Assembly: GCA_003353945.1 (NCBI GenBank)
Contig: PIVM01000039.1
Span: 1-38,588, forward strand
Origin: Gammaproteobacteria bacterium
GTDB lineage: Bacteria; Pseudomonadota; Gammaproteobacteria; Pseudomonadales; PIVM01
Reading direction: 5' to 3'
Length of the DNA stretch: 38,588 nucleotides
This document shows, piece after piece, positions 23,827 to 31,317 of the stretch; positions within the stretch are counted from its first letter, which is position 1; each line of letters starts with the position of its first letter. A program made the position numbers and the translations under genes. Below the pieces are notes generated by a model that saw only the letters and a program-made list of their open reading frames with translations, was not told the DNA's origin and searched no databases.

Positions 23827-26301
23827 ATGAAGCGCCAGATGTCTGTCGACACTGCACCCAACGAATGCTTCCATTGTGGATTGCCTGTCACAACCGGTGA
23901 TCGTTTTACTATGGAGTATGAAGGGGAGCAGCATCGGTTCTGCTGTCCGGGTTGCAGGGCTGTTGCACAATCAATAGTTGCATCAGGGATGGACAATTAT
24001 TATCAATACCGAACCAGTCCGGCCATCACTCCCCAATTTGAGGGTGAGACACTTTCACCCTTATTATTACAAGAATTGCAGGTTTATGACGATGCCCAGT
24101 TGCAGCAGGAATTTGCACATGAACTAGAAGGGGATGTTCGAGAGGCAGTGCTGTCTATTGAAGGGATTACCTGTGCCGCCTGTGTTTGGTTACTGGAGCA
24201 TGCGTTGGCGAATGTCGATGGTGTCGAGGATGTGAGTGTTAATCTCAGTACTCACAGAGCCGTGGTCAGTTGGCACTCCAGCGCGTTGCCGCTTAGCGAG
24301 CTACTCAAAAGCATTTACTGTGTAGGTTACAAAGCTTACCCATTTTCACCGACAAAAGAAGAAGCCTATCAGCAGCAGGAAGCGCGCATTGCGATGCGCC
24401 GTTTACTTCTGGCTGGCATCGGTATGATGCAAGTCATGATGTTTACCGTGCCTCTTTATGTTGGTGAGCTTAGTGGTATTGCGGAACAACACAAGGCGTT
24501 GTTCCGCTGGTCTGGATTATTACTGACGACCCCGGTGGTGCTCTATTCAGCGATACCTTTTTTTCAGGCGGCCTGGCGTGATCTGCATGCTCGTTATTTG
24601 ACGATGGATATCCCGGTATCCCTGGCCATTGGAATAGCCTATCTTGCCAGCGTCTGGTCAACCCTGACAGCTGGACGGGAGGTCTATTTCGACTCCGTGT
24701 GTATGTTTGCCTTTTTCCTTCTTTTAGGCCGATTTCTCGAAATGCGTGTTCGTCATCGTGTTAGCGATTTGGGTAACCGGTTGCTGAAACTGCTACCGAC
24801 CAGCGCTATTCGCTTAGAAGGTGATAAACAGCAGATAGTGGCATCGAAACTGTTAAAAAAAGGTGATCTAATTCTAATAAAACCCGGAGCAACAGTGCCC
24901 GCCGATGCCTTGGTGAGAGAGGGTGAGTCGGGTGTTGATGAGGCGGCTCTGTCGGGTGAAAGCATGCCAGTTCATAAAGCGCCGGGCAGCAAGCTTGTTG
25001 GCGGCACACTCAATATCGAAAACCCTTTGACGGCGGAAGTGACCGATGTCGGCAAGAATATGCAGATTTCGACCATCGTCCAGTTATTGGAGCGTGCCAA
25101 GCAGGAAAAACCCGCAATAACCCAACTGGCAAATCGTTTGTCTTCTTACTTTGTTTTTGCCGTGTTATTGATTGCGGCATTGGTTGCTCTTTATTGGGGG
25201 ATTGTTCATCCGGCAGATGCATTCTGGGTGACCTTGTCAGTATTAGTCGTCACTTGCCCCTGCGCATTGTCTCTTGCAACGCCAGCTGCACTGACTGCTG
25301 CAACGGCTAGTTTAAGTGCAAAAAAAATATTACTGATCCGGGGGCATATTCTTGAAACACTTCCACATATTACCCATGTTATTTTTGACAAGACAGGCAC
25401 CCTGACGCAAGGGGCTCTTAATGTGGAAGATACAAAAAAACTAGGCAGCTATTCCGTGCAGAAGTGTCGTGAATTGGCCGCAGCGCTGGAGCGTTATTCT
25501 GAGCATCCCATTGCCGCCGCTTTTGAGAAATACGCAGAGCTTGCAGAATCGATTGCAGTGACTCAAGTGGATGTGTGTGCCGGGCAGGGAATTGAAGGTG
25601 TGATTGAGGGCTGTCGGTATCGCATTGGTACAGTCGCTTACGTGTGTCAGCTTGGTTCTGCACAACCAGAATTACCGGACGAGGATGGGCAGTGGATTTT
25701 ACTCGGCGATGAACATGCTTCGCTTTGCTGGTTTCGCCTGGGTGATGAGTTGCGCCGCGATGCGAAAAGTTGCGTTGAGAGTCTCAAAAAACGAGGGCTT
25801 CAGCTTGAATTGCTCAGTGGTGATCCGTCGAGTTCTGCTGTAGAACTTGGCCATAGGTTGGGGGTCAATAAAGTAACAAGTGGTGCCTCTCCGCAGGACA
25901 AGCTGGATTACATTCGAGGGCTTCAGGAAGGCGGAGCGTTCGTCGTGATGGTTGGCGATGGGATTAATGATGGACCGGTGCTTGCGCGATCCCAGGTGTC
26001 TATTGCTGTTGGTTGCGCGAGTGATTTGGCTAGAGCCAATGCCGATGTCCTGTTACCCAGTGCCGAGTTGGCTCAAATACCGTTATTGTTCGAAAAAGCA
26101 CGTCAAACACAGAATGTGATTAAGCAGAATCTCGCTTGGGCTCTGATGTATAATCTAATGGCTTTACCATTGGCTATTGCCGGGATGGTTGCCCCGTATG
26201 CCGCCGCACTGGGGATGTCGGCAAGCTCTTTGGTAGTGGTGGGTAATGCCTTGCGATTGAAGGGTGCCCTGAATAAAGACAAGCCGGAAGGAGGTAAGTA
26301 A
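23827..26301 (+). CDS. ccoI: Copper-exporting P1B-type ATPase for cbb3 assembly
   Basis: The product is 824 residues. An N-terminal cysteine domain (C14/C17, C39-C40-C43) precedes an HMA domain with C116-AA-C119. Eight membrane helices are expected; the ion-path motif C-P-C is at 477-479. D521-KTGT is the phosphorylation site; SEHPIAAA is the nucleotide-domain HP motif and MVGDGINDGPVLA the hinge. CcoI/FixI sends copper across the membrane for cbb3 maturation. The ATG at 23827 follows the fixH stop closely; a longer frame inside fixH has no family support. Confidence 0.95.
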   Translation: MKRQMSVDTAPNECFHCGLPVTTGDRFTMEYEGEQHRFCCPGCRAVAQSIVASGMDNYYQYRTSPAITPQFEGETLSPLLLQELQVYDDAQLQQEFAHELEGDVREAVLSIEGITCAACVWLLEHALANVDGVEDVSVNLSTHRAVVSWHSSALPLSELLKSIYCVGYKAYPFSPTKEEAYQQQEARIAMRRLLLAGIGMMQVMMFTVPLYVGELSGIAEQHKALFRWSGLLLTTPVVLYSAIPFFQAAWRDLHARYLTMDIPVSLAIGIAYLASVWSTLTAGREVYFDSVCMFAFFLLLGRFLEMRVRHRVSDLGNRLLKLLPTSAIRLEGDKQQIVASKLLKKGDLILIKPGATVPADALVREGESGVDEAALSGESMPVHKAPGSKLVGGTLNIENPLTAEVTDVGKNMQISTIVQLLERAKQEKPAITQLANRLSSYFVFAVLLIAALVALYWGIVHPADAFWVTLSVLVVTCPCALSLATPAALTAATASLSAKKILLIRGHILETLPHITHVIFDKTGTLTQGALNVEDTKKLGSYSVQKCRELAAALERYSEHPIAAAFEKYAELAESIAVTQVDVCAGQGIEGVIEGCRYRIGTVAYVCQLGSAQPELPDEDGQWILLGDEHASLCWFRLGDELRRDAKSCVESLKKRGLQLELLSGDPSSSAVELGHRLGVNKVTSGASPQDKLDYIRGLQEGGAFVVMVGDGINDGPVLARSQVSIAVGCASDLARANADVLLPSAELAQIPLLFEKARQTQNVIKQNLAWALMYNLMALPLAIAGMVAPYAAALGMSASSLVVVGNALRLKGALNKDKPEGGK

Positions 26302-26555
26302 TGGATATCCTGTTTCTACTGATTCCCATTAGCTTTGTGTTTATTGGGCTAGCGATCGCTTTGTTTTTCTGGGCTTCAAAAAATGGACAATTTGATGATT
26401 TGGAAGGTCCTGCTCATAGCATTCTCTTTGACGACGATAAGGCTATGCAAAGCTCGACATCGATAGGTGATACCTCAAAAGAAGAACAGGAGCAGGGCAG
26501 TGAGGCGCTTTCTCATTCTGATCATCAGAAAACTGAGAGAGGGGATTTACCGTGA
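26301..26555 (+). CDS. ccoS: cbb3 oxidase maturation protein CcoS
   Basis: The product is 84 residues. One N-terminal membrane segment (ILFLLIPISFVFIGLAIALF) is followed by the conserved FWASKNGQFDDLEGPAHSIL, the CcoS signature. The tail is rich in Ser, Glu and Gln and longer than many homologues. The start overlaps the ccoI stop (TAATG). CcoS is required for heme and copper insertion. Confidence 0.93.
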   Translation: MDILFLLIPISFVFIGLAIALFFWASKNGQFDDLEGPAHSILFDDDKAMQSSTSIGDTSKEEQEQGSEALSHSDHQKTERGDLP

Positions 26556-27340
26556 TTCAAGATCCTCTCTCATTAAGTGCGGCGTTTGTTATGGGCTTGC
26601 TGGGTAGTAGCCATTGCCAGGGCATGTGCGGCGGTATCATGAGCGCACTCTCTGTGAATAGTTTCAAACAGAGTGGCCAAACCCAAAGCGCTCATGGAAT
26701 TGCTGTCAACTATGGCATTTTGTTTGGCTACAATGCTGGGCGAATATTGACCTACGTTGAAGCCGGTGTCATTGTGTCCTTGTTGGGGTTATGGCTGCAG
26801 CAGCTTCACGCAGATATGGGTTTTATCCTGCGAATAGCATCAGCGATTTTACTCGTATTGATGGGGTTTTATTTGACGGGCTGGTGGATGGCGCTTACAT
26901 CACTGGAAACCCTGGGAAGCAAATTGTGGCGGTATATTCAGCCGTTGGCGAATCAATTGATACCGGTTAAGTCAGTGTGGCATGCTGTCTTGCTTGGAAT
27001 GCTCTGGGGGTGGCTGCCCTGTGGTTTGGTTTACAGCGTCTTAGCCTGGTCTGCAACCGCGAGTAGTCTATATCAGGGGGCAGGTGTCATGCTGTTTTTT
27101 GGTTTAGGTACCCTGCCATCCTTATTGCTCACAGGGCTGTTTGCCCAACAGGTTACCCGGTTTGCTCGTCAAAAGAGTATTCGAGCTGTTTCTGGTTCGC
27201 TAATAATTGTGTTTGGTTTGTGGACGCTTTATGGCGCATTGCATATGACAGGTGGTGAAAAACCTATGCATTCAGTGATGAAGGACGCTGCTGCGGGAAT
27301 GCAATCTCCTCATGAGCATGAGCGTGCTTTAGAACGGTGA
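26552..27340 (+). CDS. SafE/UreH-like membrane protein (COG2836 type)
   Basis: The product is 262 residues with about six membrane helices. The GSSHCQGMCGGIM motif (18-30) is diagnostic of the sulfite exporter TauE/SafE-like (COG2836) family; a second motif, WGWLPCGLVYS, lies at about 152-162. The conserved Cys and His may bind copper. The GTG start overlaps the ccoS stop (GTGA), so it is translationally coupled to the oxidase assembly operon. This gene regularly follows ccoS. A role in copper handling is inferred. The tail is His-rich (HEHERALER). Confidence 0.85.
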   Translation: MIQDPLSLSAAFVMGLLGSSHCQGMCGGIMSALSVNSFKQSGQTQSAHGIAVNYGILFGYNAGRILTYVEAGVIVSLLGLWLQQLHADMGFILRIASAILLVLMGFYLTGWWMALTSLETLGSKLWRYIQPLANQLIPVKSVWHAVLLGMLWGWLPCGLVYSVLAWSATASSLYQGAGVMLFFGLGTLPSLLLTGLFAQQVTRFARQKSIRAVSGSLIIVFGLWTLYGALHMTGGEKPMHSVMKDAAAGMQSPHEHERALER

Positions 27341-27473
27341 AAAGTGAAAAGAGTGTAAGGCGCTATAAGCGCTAATGCATTGCAGGGCATGCTTCGTGAG
27401 TGAAGTGAGTGTTCAGCGTGGCACACGACGTGCCTTAGCCATTGGGCATCGATTTTAGTTAAAGGTAATATTC

Positions 27474-27674
27474 GTGACAATTGCACAGTTTGAATCAATT
27501 TCGTTAACGCTTTGCATCGGCGGTCTTATCGCCTACATGATGTTTATCATCTACGATTTAGCCAAAAAATCCAATGCAGGAAAACTCGGAATGTGTGTGC
27601 TTTTTTCTGCTCTTGGTTTAGGTATGTGTGGTTTCATTACAAAAACAATTATTGTTTGGGTGATGGATATGTAA
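27474..27674 (+). CDS. DUF2788 small membrane protein
   Basis: The product is 66 residues with a GTG start preceded by AAAGG. Two membrane helices: about 10-30 (LTLCIGGLIAYMMFIIYDL) and 38-62 (LGMCVLFSALGLGMCGFI). This matches the DUF2788 family of small gammaproteobacterial inner-membrane proteins as I recall it. The function is unknown. A family A stem-loop follows 27 bp after the stop. Confidence 0.75.
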   Translation: MTIAQFESISLTLCIGGLIAYMMFIIYDLAKKSNAGKLGMCVLFSALGLGMCGFITKTIIVWVMDM

Positions 27675-27701
27675 GGACTAGCCTGCTTCATCCACTACTT
27701 A

Positions 27702-27733
27702 AGGGCCACGGGAAAAATAAATTTTCCGCGGCC
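27702..27733. repeat. Stem-loop repeat, family A (copy 2)
   Basis: AGGGCCACGGGAAAAATAAA then TTTTCCGCGGCC: the same stem-loop as 738-771 with small changes. It sits 27 bp beyond the DUF2788 stop, a position fitting a transcript end. Confidence 0.65.
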
Positions 27734-27749
27734 ATAAGCCATAGATAAT

Positions 27750-27775
27750 CATGATTTATGCTTGTTAATTTTGGG
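27750..27775 (+). repeat. 26-bp direct repeat, left copy
   Basis: CATGATTTATGCTTGTTAAT then TTTGGG, identical to 30057-30082, where it covers the last codons and downstream flank of the lipoprotein gene. The two copies bracket the toxin-antitoxin islet. Confidence 0.85.
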
Positions 27776-27776
27776 T

Positions 27777-27836
27777 CAAGAAAGGGGTCGTAACGAATTA
27801 TATTTCACAAGAAAGGGGTCGTAACGAATTATATTT
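27777..27836 (+). repeat. 29-bp tandem duplication with REP-like motif
   Basis: CAAGAAAGGGGTCGTAACGA then ATTATATTT occurs at 27777-27805 and again at 27808-27836. The GGGGTC-G-(T/GTG)A-CGAAT core recurs at 29652-29670 and, less exactly, around the RAYT tail at 28587 and 28878. Confidence 0.8.
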
Positions 27837-27937
27837 AACCAATAGGGCTGCTGATACTTATTAGGGGTATACCATGGAGATATCCCTCAAATGTGTTATA
27901 TTAGGCATATCCCTGACGTATATCCCTGGAGGTTGGC

Positions 27938-28168
27938 ATGGAAAGAGCTAAGGTTTTCAAAAGCAATAAATCCCAAGCAGTTCGGCTACCCAAGCCCGTC
28001 TCACTTCCTGATACGGTAAAGCAAGTTGATATCATCCCATTAGGCAGGGCTCGACTTATCGTTCCTGCAGGCGAGGCCTGGGACAGTTGGTTCGACAGTG
28101 ACGGCGTTACCGACGATTTCATGAGTGATAGAGAGCAACCATCAGAACAAGAAAGGGATAATCTTTGA
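27938..28168 (+). CDS. vapB: VapB-type antitoxin
   Basis: The product is 76 residues. The start MERAKVFKSNKSQAVRLPKP is the AbrB/SpoVT-type swapped-hairpin DNA-binding domain of VapB/VagC proteins (SNxSQAVRLP motif). The acidic C-terminus (DSDGVTDDFMSDREQPSEQE) would block the toxin. GGAGG precedes the ATG. Upstream, ATATCCCT occurs three times in 27870-27930, possible autoregulatory sites. The stop overlaps the vapC start (TGATG). Confidence 0.9.
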   Translation: MERAKVFKSNKSQAVRLPKPVSLPDTVKQVDIIPLGRARLIVPAGEAWDSWFDSDGVTDDFMSDREQPSEQERDNL

Positions 28169-28581
28169 TGTTGAAATACATGCTGGATACCAGCATTGTT
28201 ATTTACACTATAAAGAATAAGCCTCAAGTTGTACGTGAGGCTTTCAAGGTTCATTATGGCCAGATCTGTATATCTACAGTAACTCTGATGGAATTAATTT
28301 ATGGGGCTGAAAAATCCTCCAGCCCTGAACGAAATCTGTCGGATGTCGAAGGGCTAGCGGCCAGGCTTGAGGTGCTTGATTACGATGACCATGCTGCGAT
28401 ACATACAGGACAAATCAGGGCTGAACTGGCAAAAGCTGGCAAACCCATTGGACCATACGATCAGATGATTGCTGGCCATGCTCGTTCTCGCGGATTGATT
28501 GTTGTTACAAATAACGAAAAGGAATTTAAACGAGTTCCTGGCGCACGAGTCGAGAACTGGGTAAAACGAAAAAAAGGATGA
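28168..28581 (+). CDS. vapC: VapC-type PIN-domain toxin
   Basis: The product is 137 residues. PIN-domain acidic residues: D7 (YMLDTSIVIY), the Glu in STVTLMELIYG, the Asp in GPYDQMIAGHA, and an N/E pair in VTNNEKEF. VapC toxins are magnesium-dependent RNases acting on tRNA or rRNA. The ATG at 28168 overlaps the vapB stop; a TTG one codon earlier is less likely. The module appears intact. Confidence 0.92.
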   Translation: MLKYMLDTSIVIYTIKNKPQVVREAFKVHYGQICISTVTLMELIYGAEKSSSPERNLSDVEGLAARLEVLDYDDHAAIHTGQIRAELAKAGKPIGPYDQMIAGHARSRGLIVVTNNEKEFKRVPGARVENWVKRKKG

Positions 28582-28586
28582 TTAAT

Positions 28587-28603
28587 AAATGGGTCAGAGA
28601 CAA
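28587..28603 (+). repeat. REP-like inverted repeat, left (RAYT flank)
   Basis: AAATGGGTCAGAGACAA pairs with TTGTCACCGACCCATTT at 28878-28894 (15 of 17 match as inverted repeats). The pair flanks the transposase tail. Confidence 0.7.
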
Positions 28604-28625
28604 TTAATGTAGCGTGCAAAATTAA

Positions 28626-28859
28626 CATCATCCTATCTATCTGGCGTTACATGATGATCCGAATGAAAGGCTGCAGTGTTATCGTGGATTATTTGAAAGT
28701 GAATTGTCACCGGATGAATTGCATGATATCCGCAACGCTACGAATTTTTCCATGCCACTGGGCGATAATGTATTTAAACAACAGATTGAGCGCACGCTAA
28801 ATCGGTCAATTGGTTATGCTGCAACAGGTCGACCTGTTAAAGTCGAAATGGGAAGTTGA
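28626..28859 (+). pseudogene. C-terminal stump of a RAYT (IS200-like Y1) transposase
   Basis: The open frame reads YLALHDDPNERLQCYRGLFE, then LSPDELHDIRNATNFSMPLG, then FKQQIERTLNRS and GRPVKVEMGS, with the stop at 28857-28859. The pattern YRxLF....ELxDIRxAxNxxxxLGxxxFKxxIExxLxR matches the C-terminus of REP-associated tyrosine transposases. The catalytic HUH/Tyr half is gone. It is bounded by inverted GGGTCxGxGACAA repeats. Confidence 0.7.
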
Positions 28860-28860
28860 G

Positions 28861-28894
28861 ATGCAAATAATTTGCATTTGTCACCGACCCATTT
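28861..28894 (-). repeat. Palindrome plus REP-like inverted repeat, right (RAYT flank)
   Basis: ATGCAAATAATTTGCAT (28861-28877) is a perfect 8-1-8 palindrome directly after the transposase tail, followed by TTGTCACCGACCCATTT (28878-28894), the inverted partner of 28587-28603. The combined structure looks like a REP/BIME end. Confidence 0.65.
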
Positions 28895-28904
28895 ATCTAT
28901 TTAT

Positions 28905-29324
28905 CTATCCCTTGAACGGATTTAACACCTTAACTCCTGTTCCTTCAAAATCATCAACATTACGCGTAACCACTATTAAATCGTAAATCAACGCAGTTGC
29001 TGCAATCTGTTTATCTATTGCGTTTTCATAATGCGGAACACGCAATCGCCCCCATGCCTGGGCTTCCGTCTCTGTAAACTCAAGAATATAACTACCGTAT
29101 TGCTCAACAATATTAGCGAGCCATACCTCTAGCAAATGGGCCTGCTTTTCATCCCCTCGATGCCTGATGAGTTCAACGCCTCGCCTTAGCTCACCAACCG
29201 TTATGGCGCTTAAGTACAGGTCTGAACGGTCCTTTGCCGCTTTTGCAATAAACGACTTAACCCCCTTGTTAGAATTTCCTTTTTTCCGTAGCTCGCTAAT
29301 CACATTGGTGTCAATTAAATACAT
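28905..29324 (-). CDS. FitB/VapC-like PIN-domain toxin
   Basis: The product is 139 residues from the ATG at 29324 (MYLIDTNVISELRKK). PIN acidic positions: D5, the Glu in SAITVGELRRGVE, the Asp in NAIDKQIAATAL, and the Asp pair in VTRNVDDFEGTGV. The motif order and the VLNPF ending are those of FitB-like PIN toxins. A longer in-frame start at 29396 would lie deep in the antitoxin gene and is unlikely. It overlaps the antitoxin by 14 bp. Confidence 0.9.
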   Translation of the reverse strand: MYLIDTNVISELRKKGNSNKGVKSFIAKAAKDRSDLYLSAITVGELRRGVELIRHRGDEKQAHLLEVWLANIVEQYGSYILEFTETEAQAWGRLRVPHYENAIDKQIAATALIYDLIVVTRNVDDFEGTGVKVLNPFKG

Positions 29325-29544
29325 CGTCACCGTCACTATCTTGTTTGCGGTAAAAGTCTGAATCTTTTCCAACAGAAGGTATTTGCTTGAGAGCATCCGC
29401 TAAGCTTTTTTTCTTCGGTTTGAGAAGAGCTTCTTCCAGTATCCTTCGGTGTTCAGCTTCGGCGCTTACGCCTTGAAGGCCTGCTCTAGCCTTGAGTGCT
29501 TTTACAACTTCATCATCAATATTTCTGACTACTAAATTTGCCAT
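29311..29544 (-). CDS. FitA-like ribbon-helix-helix antitoxin
   Basis: The product is 77 residues. The MANLVVRNIDDEVVKALKAR start, then SAEAEHRRILEEAL, is the FitA ribbon-helix-helix domain (about 1-45). The C-terminal part (ADALKQIPSVGKDSDF) should thread into the PIN toxin. Two strong palindromes lie 28-72 bp upstream of its start. It overlaps the toxin gene, typical for this module. Confidence 0.9.
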   Translation of the reverse strand: MANLVVRNIDDEVVKALKARAGLQGVSAEAEHRRILEEALLKPKKKSLADALKQIPSVGKDSDFYRKQDSDGDDVFN

Positions 29545-29571
29545 AATGACGATCCCATAATTAACTTACAC

Positions 29572-29616
29572 CTTAATGATAGCAATGCAATCATTAAGGT
29601 GCAATCAATGATTGCA
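29572..29616. promoter_or_regulatory. Probable operator of the FitAB-like module
   Basis: CTTAATGAT..ATCATTAAG (29572-29598, 9-bp perfect arms) is followed at once by TGCAATCAATGATTGCA (29600-29616, perfect 8-1-8 palindrome). They sit just upstream of the antitoxin start on its strand. Ribbon-helix-helix antitoxins autoregulate through such palindromes; binding here is inferred. Confidence 0.6.
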
Positions 29617-29651
29617 TTACGCCAGAGGTAATAGAGTTATAAAAAGAGTAT

Positions 29652-29670
29652 AAAGGGGTCGGTGACGAAT
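29652..29670 (+). repeat. REP-like motif copy
   Basis: AAAGGGGTCGGTGACGAAT shares its core with the tandem pair at 27777-27836 and with the inverted repeats around the RAYT tail. Together they make at least five related sites within the islet. Confidence 0.6.
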
Positions 29671-29728
29671 GGCGCTTCCTTAAGCCTAACATCTTGTAAC
29701 TATTAAACATATTTTCGCGAAATCCGTC

Positions 29729-29896
29729 TCATTTCTGCTTCCTTGGATGACCATGTTTTTTCACCTCCGCCCTCGCCTGCTCTCTTGGCTTTGTCATTAA
29801 GGAATAAGGTTTGGGTCTTTTTTTTTACCGCCCGTGGTTCAATTCTTCCAGGACGTTTACCAACTGTATTGTCCGCGATCAACGCTAATATAATTG
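29729..29896 (-). pseudogene. C-terminal stump of an IS4-type transposase
   Basis: Leftward: LALIADNTVGKRPGRIEPRA, VKKK, then after a frameshift in the A-run LMTKPREQARAEVKKHGHPR and a stop at 29729-29731. The GxRPGRxEPRxxKRRPKxxxLMTxPR and HGHPKK pattern is the basic C-terminus of IS4-type transposases, from memory. The DDE domain is absent and a stop closes the frame upstream. Confidence 0.6.
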
Positions 29897-30056
29897 TCTA
29901 TTGTCTGTATGCAATGTATCTGCGTATCTCTGAATTAGTTGCTGATGAGCGGGCGATACCTGTTATGGGTGATGGTCGAGACCCTGTAACGAGCACTTTT
30001 CAGATATGATCTATCGTCCAGGAGTGTTTCGATACTGCCTATCAGCAATATACCAC

Positions 30057-30082
30057 CATGATTTATGCTTGTTAATTTTGGG
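30057..30082 (+). repeat. 26-bp direct repeat, right copy (lipoprotein gene 3' end)
   Basis: Identical to 27750-27775. On the reverse strand bases 30072-30082 encode the last residues (PQN) and stop of the lipoprotein, so this copy is probably the ancestral one and the left copy the duplicate. Confidence 0.8.
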
Positions 30083-30989
30083 GAAGCGTTTCCGTTACAC
30101 CTTGGTAAGTCACTATCATTTCGTCACAGTTGGGGAAGCTGACCGAATATAACTCGTTATCATTCGATTCAGCCTCAATTGATCCTGTCTCGACATTACC
30201 GGTTTCACAAAAAGTAAGGTTAGTGACGCTAACATCGTAGCTATCCCCATTGTCAGCAGAGAGTGTGCCTGATACTGTGTAACCTGAATTCGCGGAACCT
30301 GCTATCGAGACGTCCGAAATAGCGTAATTATCGCCATCAGCGTATTCGAACAAAGAGGATATTGTACAAGCTTCTTCTTGGTCGGCTTCCTTAATGCAAG
30401 ATTCAGAATCCGAAATGGTGCCGGAAGGATAATCAGGGATGTCGGAAGTGTAATCCACACTATAAGTGTAAACAAATGAGTGTTGATCCATATCGGTGTA
30501 AGTCATGTCAGCTGACAGAGTACCGCTCATGACCATTGTGTAACCGTCATAATCCATACAATAATCCTGAAAATCGGATACTGATGTGAAGCCTATTGGA
30601 AAGATTTCATTCTGATTATCAGGTGATGAACGGGTATATGTTGTGGCTATTTGGCCGCCACAATCACCGGCTATTGTTTCCGTATTTGTATCAGTTGTCT
30701 TTATCGTAACGACGTTTGAGGCCAGCCTTCTAGTCTGCTTCGCGTTAGAGGATGTTGAAGTGATTGTCCTGGATGGGCGAGCAGGGGAGAAAGGAGAGGC
30801 ATCAGAAGCGATAGCCCGTTTTACTGTTTCCGTCGCTACATATGAAACTTCCTCAGCATGGTCGCCGACGGAAGATCCAGTCACGTTTTGCTGGTCATCT
30901 TTATTTGCAGCATCATTTGATGAAGAACTTCCCCCTCCGCAAGCGGTAAGGAAAGAAAGCATAGCAATAAGAAACATCTTTTTGTTCAT
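30072..30989 (-). CDS. Predicted lipoprotein of unknown function
   Basis: The product is 305 residues. MNKKMFLIAMLSFLTACGGG is a lipoprotein signal with lipobox L-T-A-C17, followed by a Gly/Ser/Asn-rich linker to about residue 35. The mature part is acidic, rich in Thr, Ser, Asp and Tyr, and has paired stretches of alike beta sequence (MVMSGTLSADMTYTD and YTVSGTLSADNGDSYDVSVT). Cysteines in the second half could form disulfides. I do not recognise a family; it is probably an outer-membrane-anchored protein. The gene stands alone, with its 3' end in a 26-bp repeat. Confidence 0.75.
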   Translation of the reverse strand: MNKKMFLIAMLSFLTACGGGSSSSNDAANKDDQQNVTGSSVGDHAEEVSYVATETVKRAIASDASPFSPARPSRTITSTSSNAKQTRRLASNVVTIKTTDTNTETIAGDCGGQIATTYTRSSPDNQNEIFPIGFTSVSDFQDYCMDYDGYTMVMSGTLSADMTYTDMDQHSFVYTYSVDYTSDIPDYPSGTISDSESCIKEADQEEACTISSLFEYADGDNYAISDVSIAGSANSGYTVSGTLSADNGDSYDVSVTNLTFCETGNVETGSIEAESNDNELYSVSFPNCDEMIVTYQGVTETLPQN

Positions 30990-31317
30990 GGGTTAAATCC
31001 TTTTTTTTCATCCTGTAAGGTTCTTAACAGTATCGTTTAATGGTAGGTCAAATTAATAAAAAGAGTATTCACGTAAAGTAAGAGATATTAAAAACTTGAA
31101 CAATTATGCATAAATAGGTGGGTTCCTTTCTCTTTTTTAGTAAGAAGAGAGATAAAAACTGACTGATTCGTTGAAATGTAAGATCTCTTTCTACAAATAA
31201 GTCGACAATTTATCGTATTTTATATGCCTCGGTTGCCGTAATGGGTAGAGACGCTTCTGAAAATGTTTAATCGTAGTACAATGAGCATATACGCTGACTC
31301 GATCTGGACTATCCGTT
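30990..31317. other. AT-rich intergenic region
   Basis: 328 bp between the divergent lipoprotein and PCM-like genes. It should hold both promoters. I see AT-rich DNA but no clear operator, RNA gene or terminator. Confidence 0.4.

Noticed and set aside
27341-27473. Small RNA or terminator in the gap before DUF2788
   Set aside because: Only a short AGCGC-type palindrome near 27360-27374 with no T-tract; not enough to support a feature.
27777-27836. CRISPR-like direct repeats
   Set aside because: Only two copies separated by 2 bp, with no spacers and no cas genes: a tandem duplication, not an array.
29743-30009. 88-codon forward open frame
   Set aside because: It is antisense to the IS4-type transposase tail and has no protein-like features of its own.
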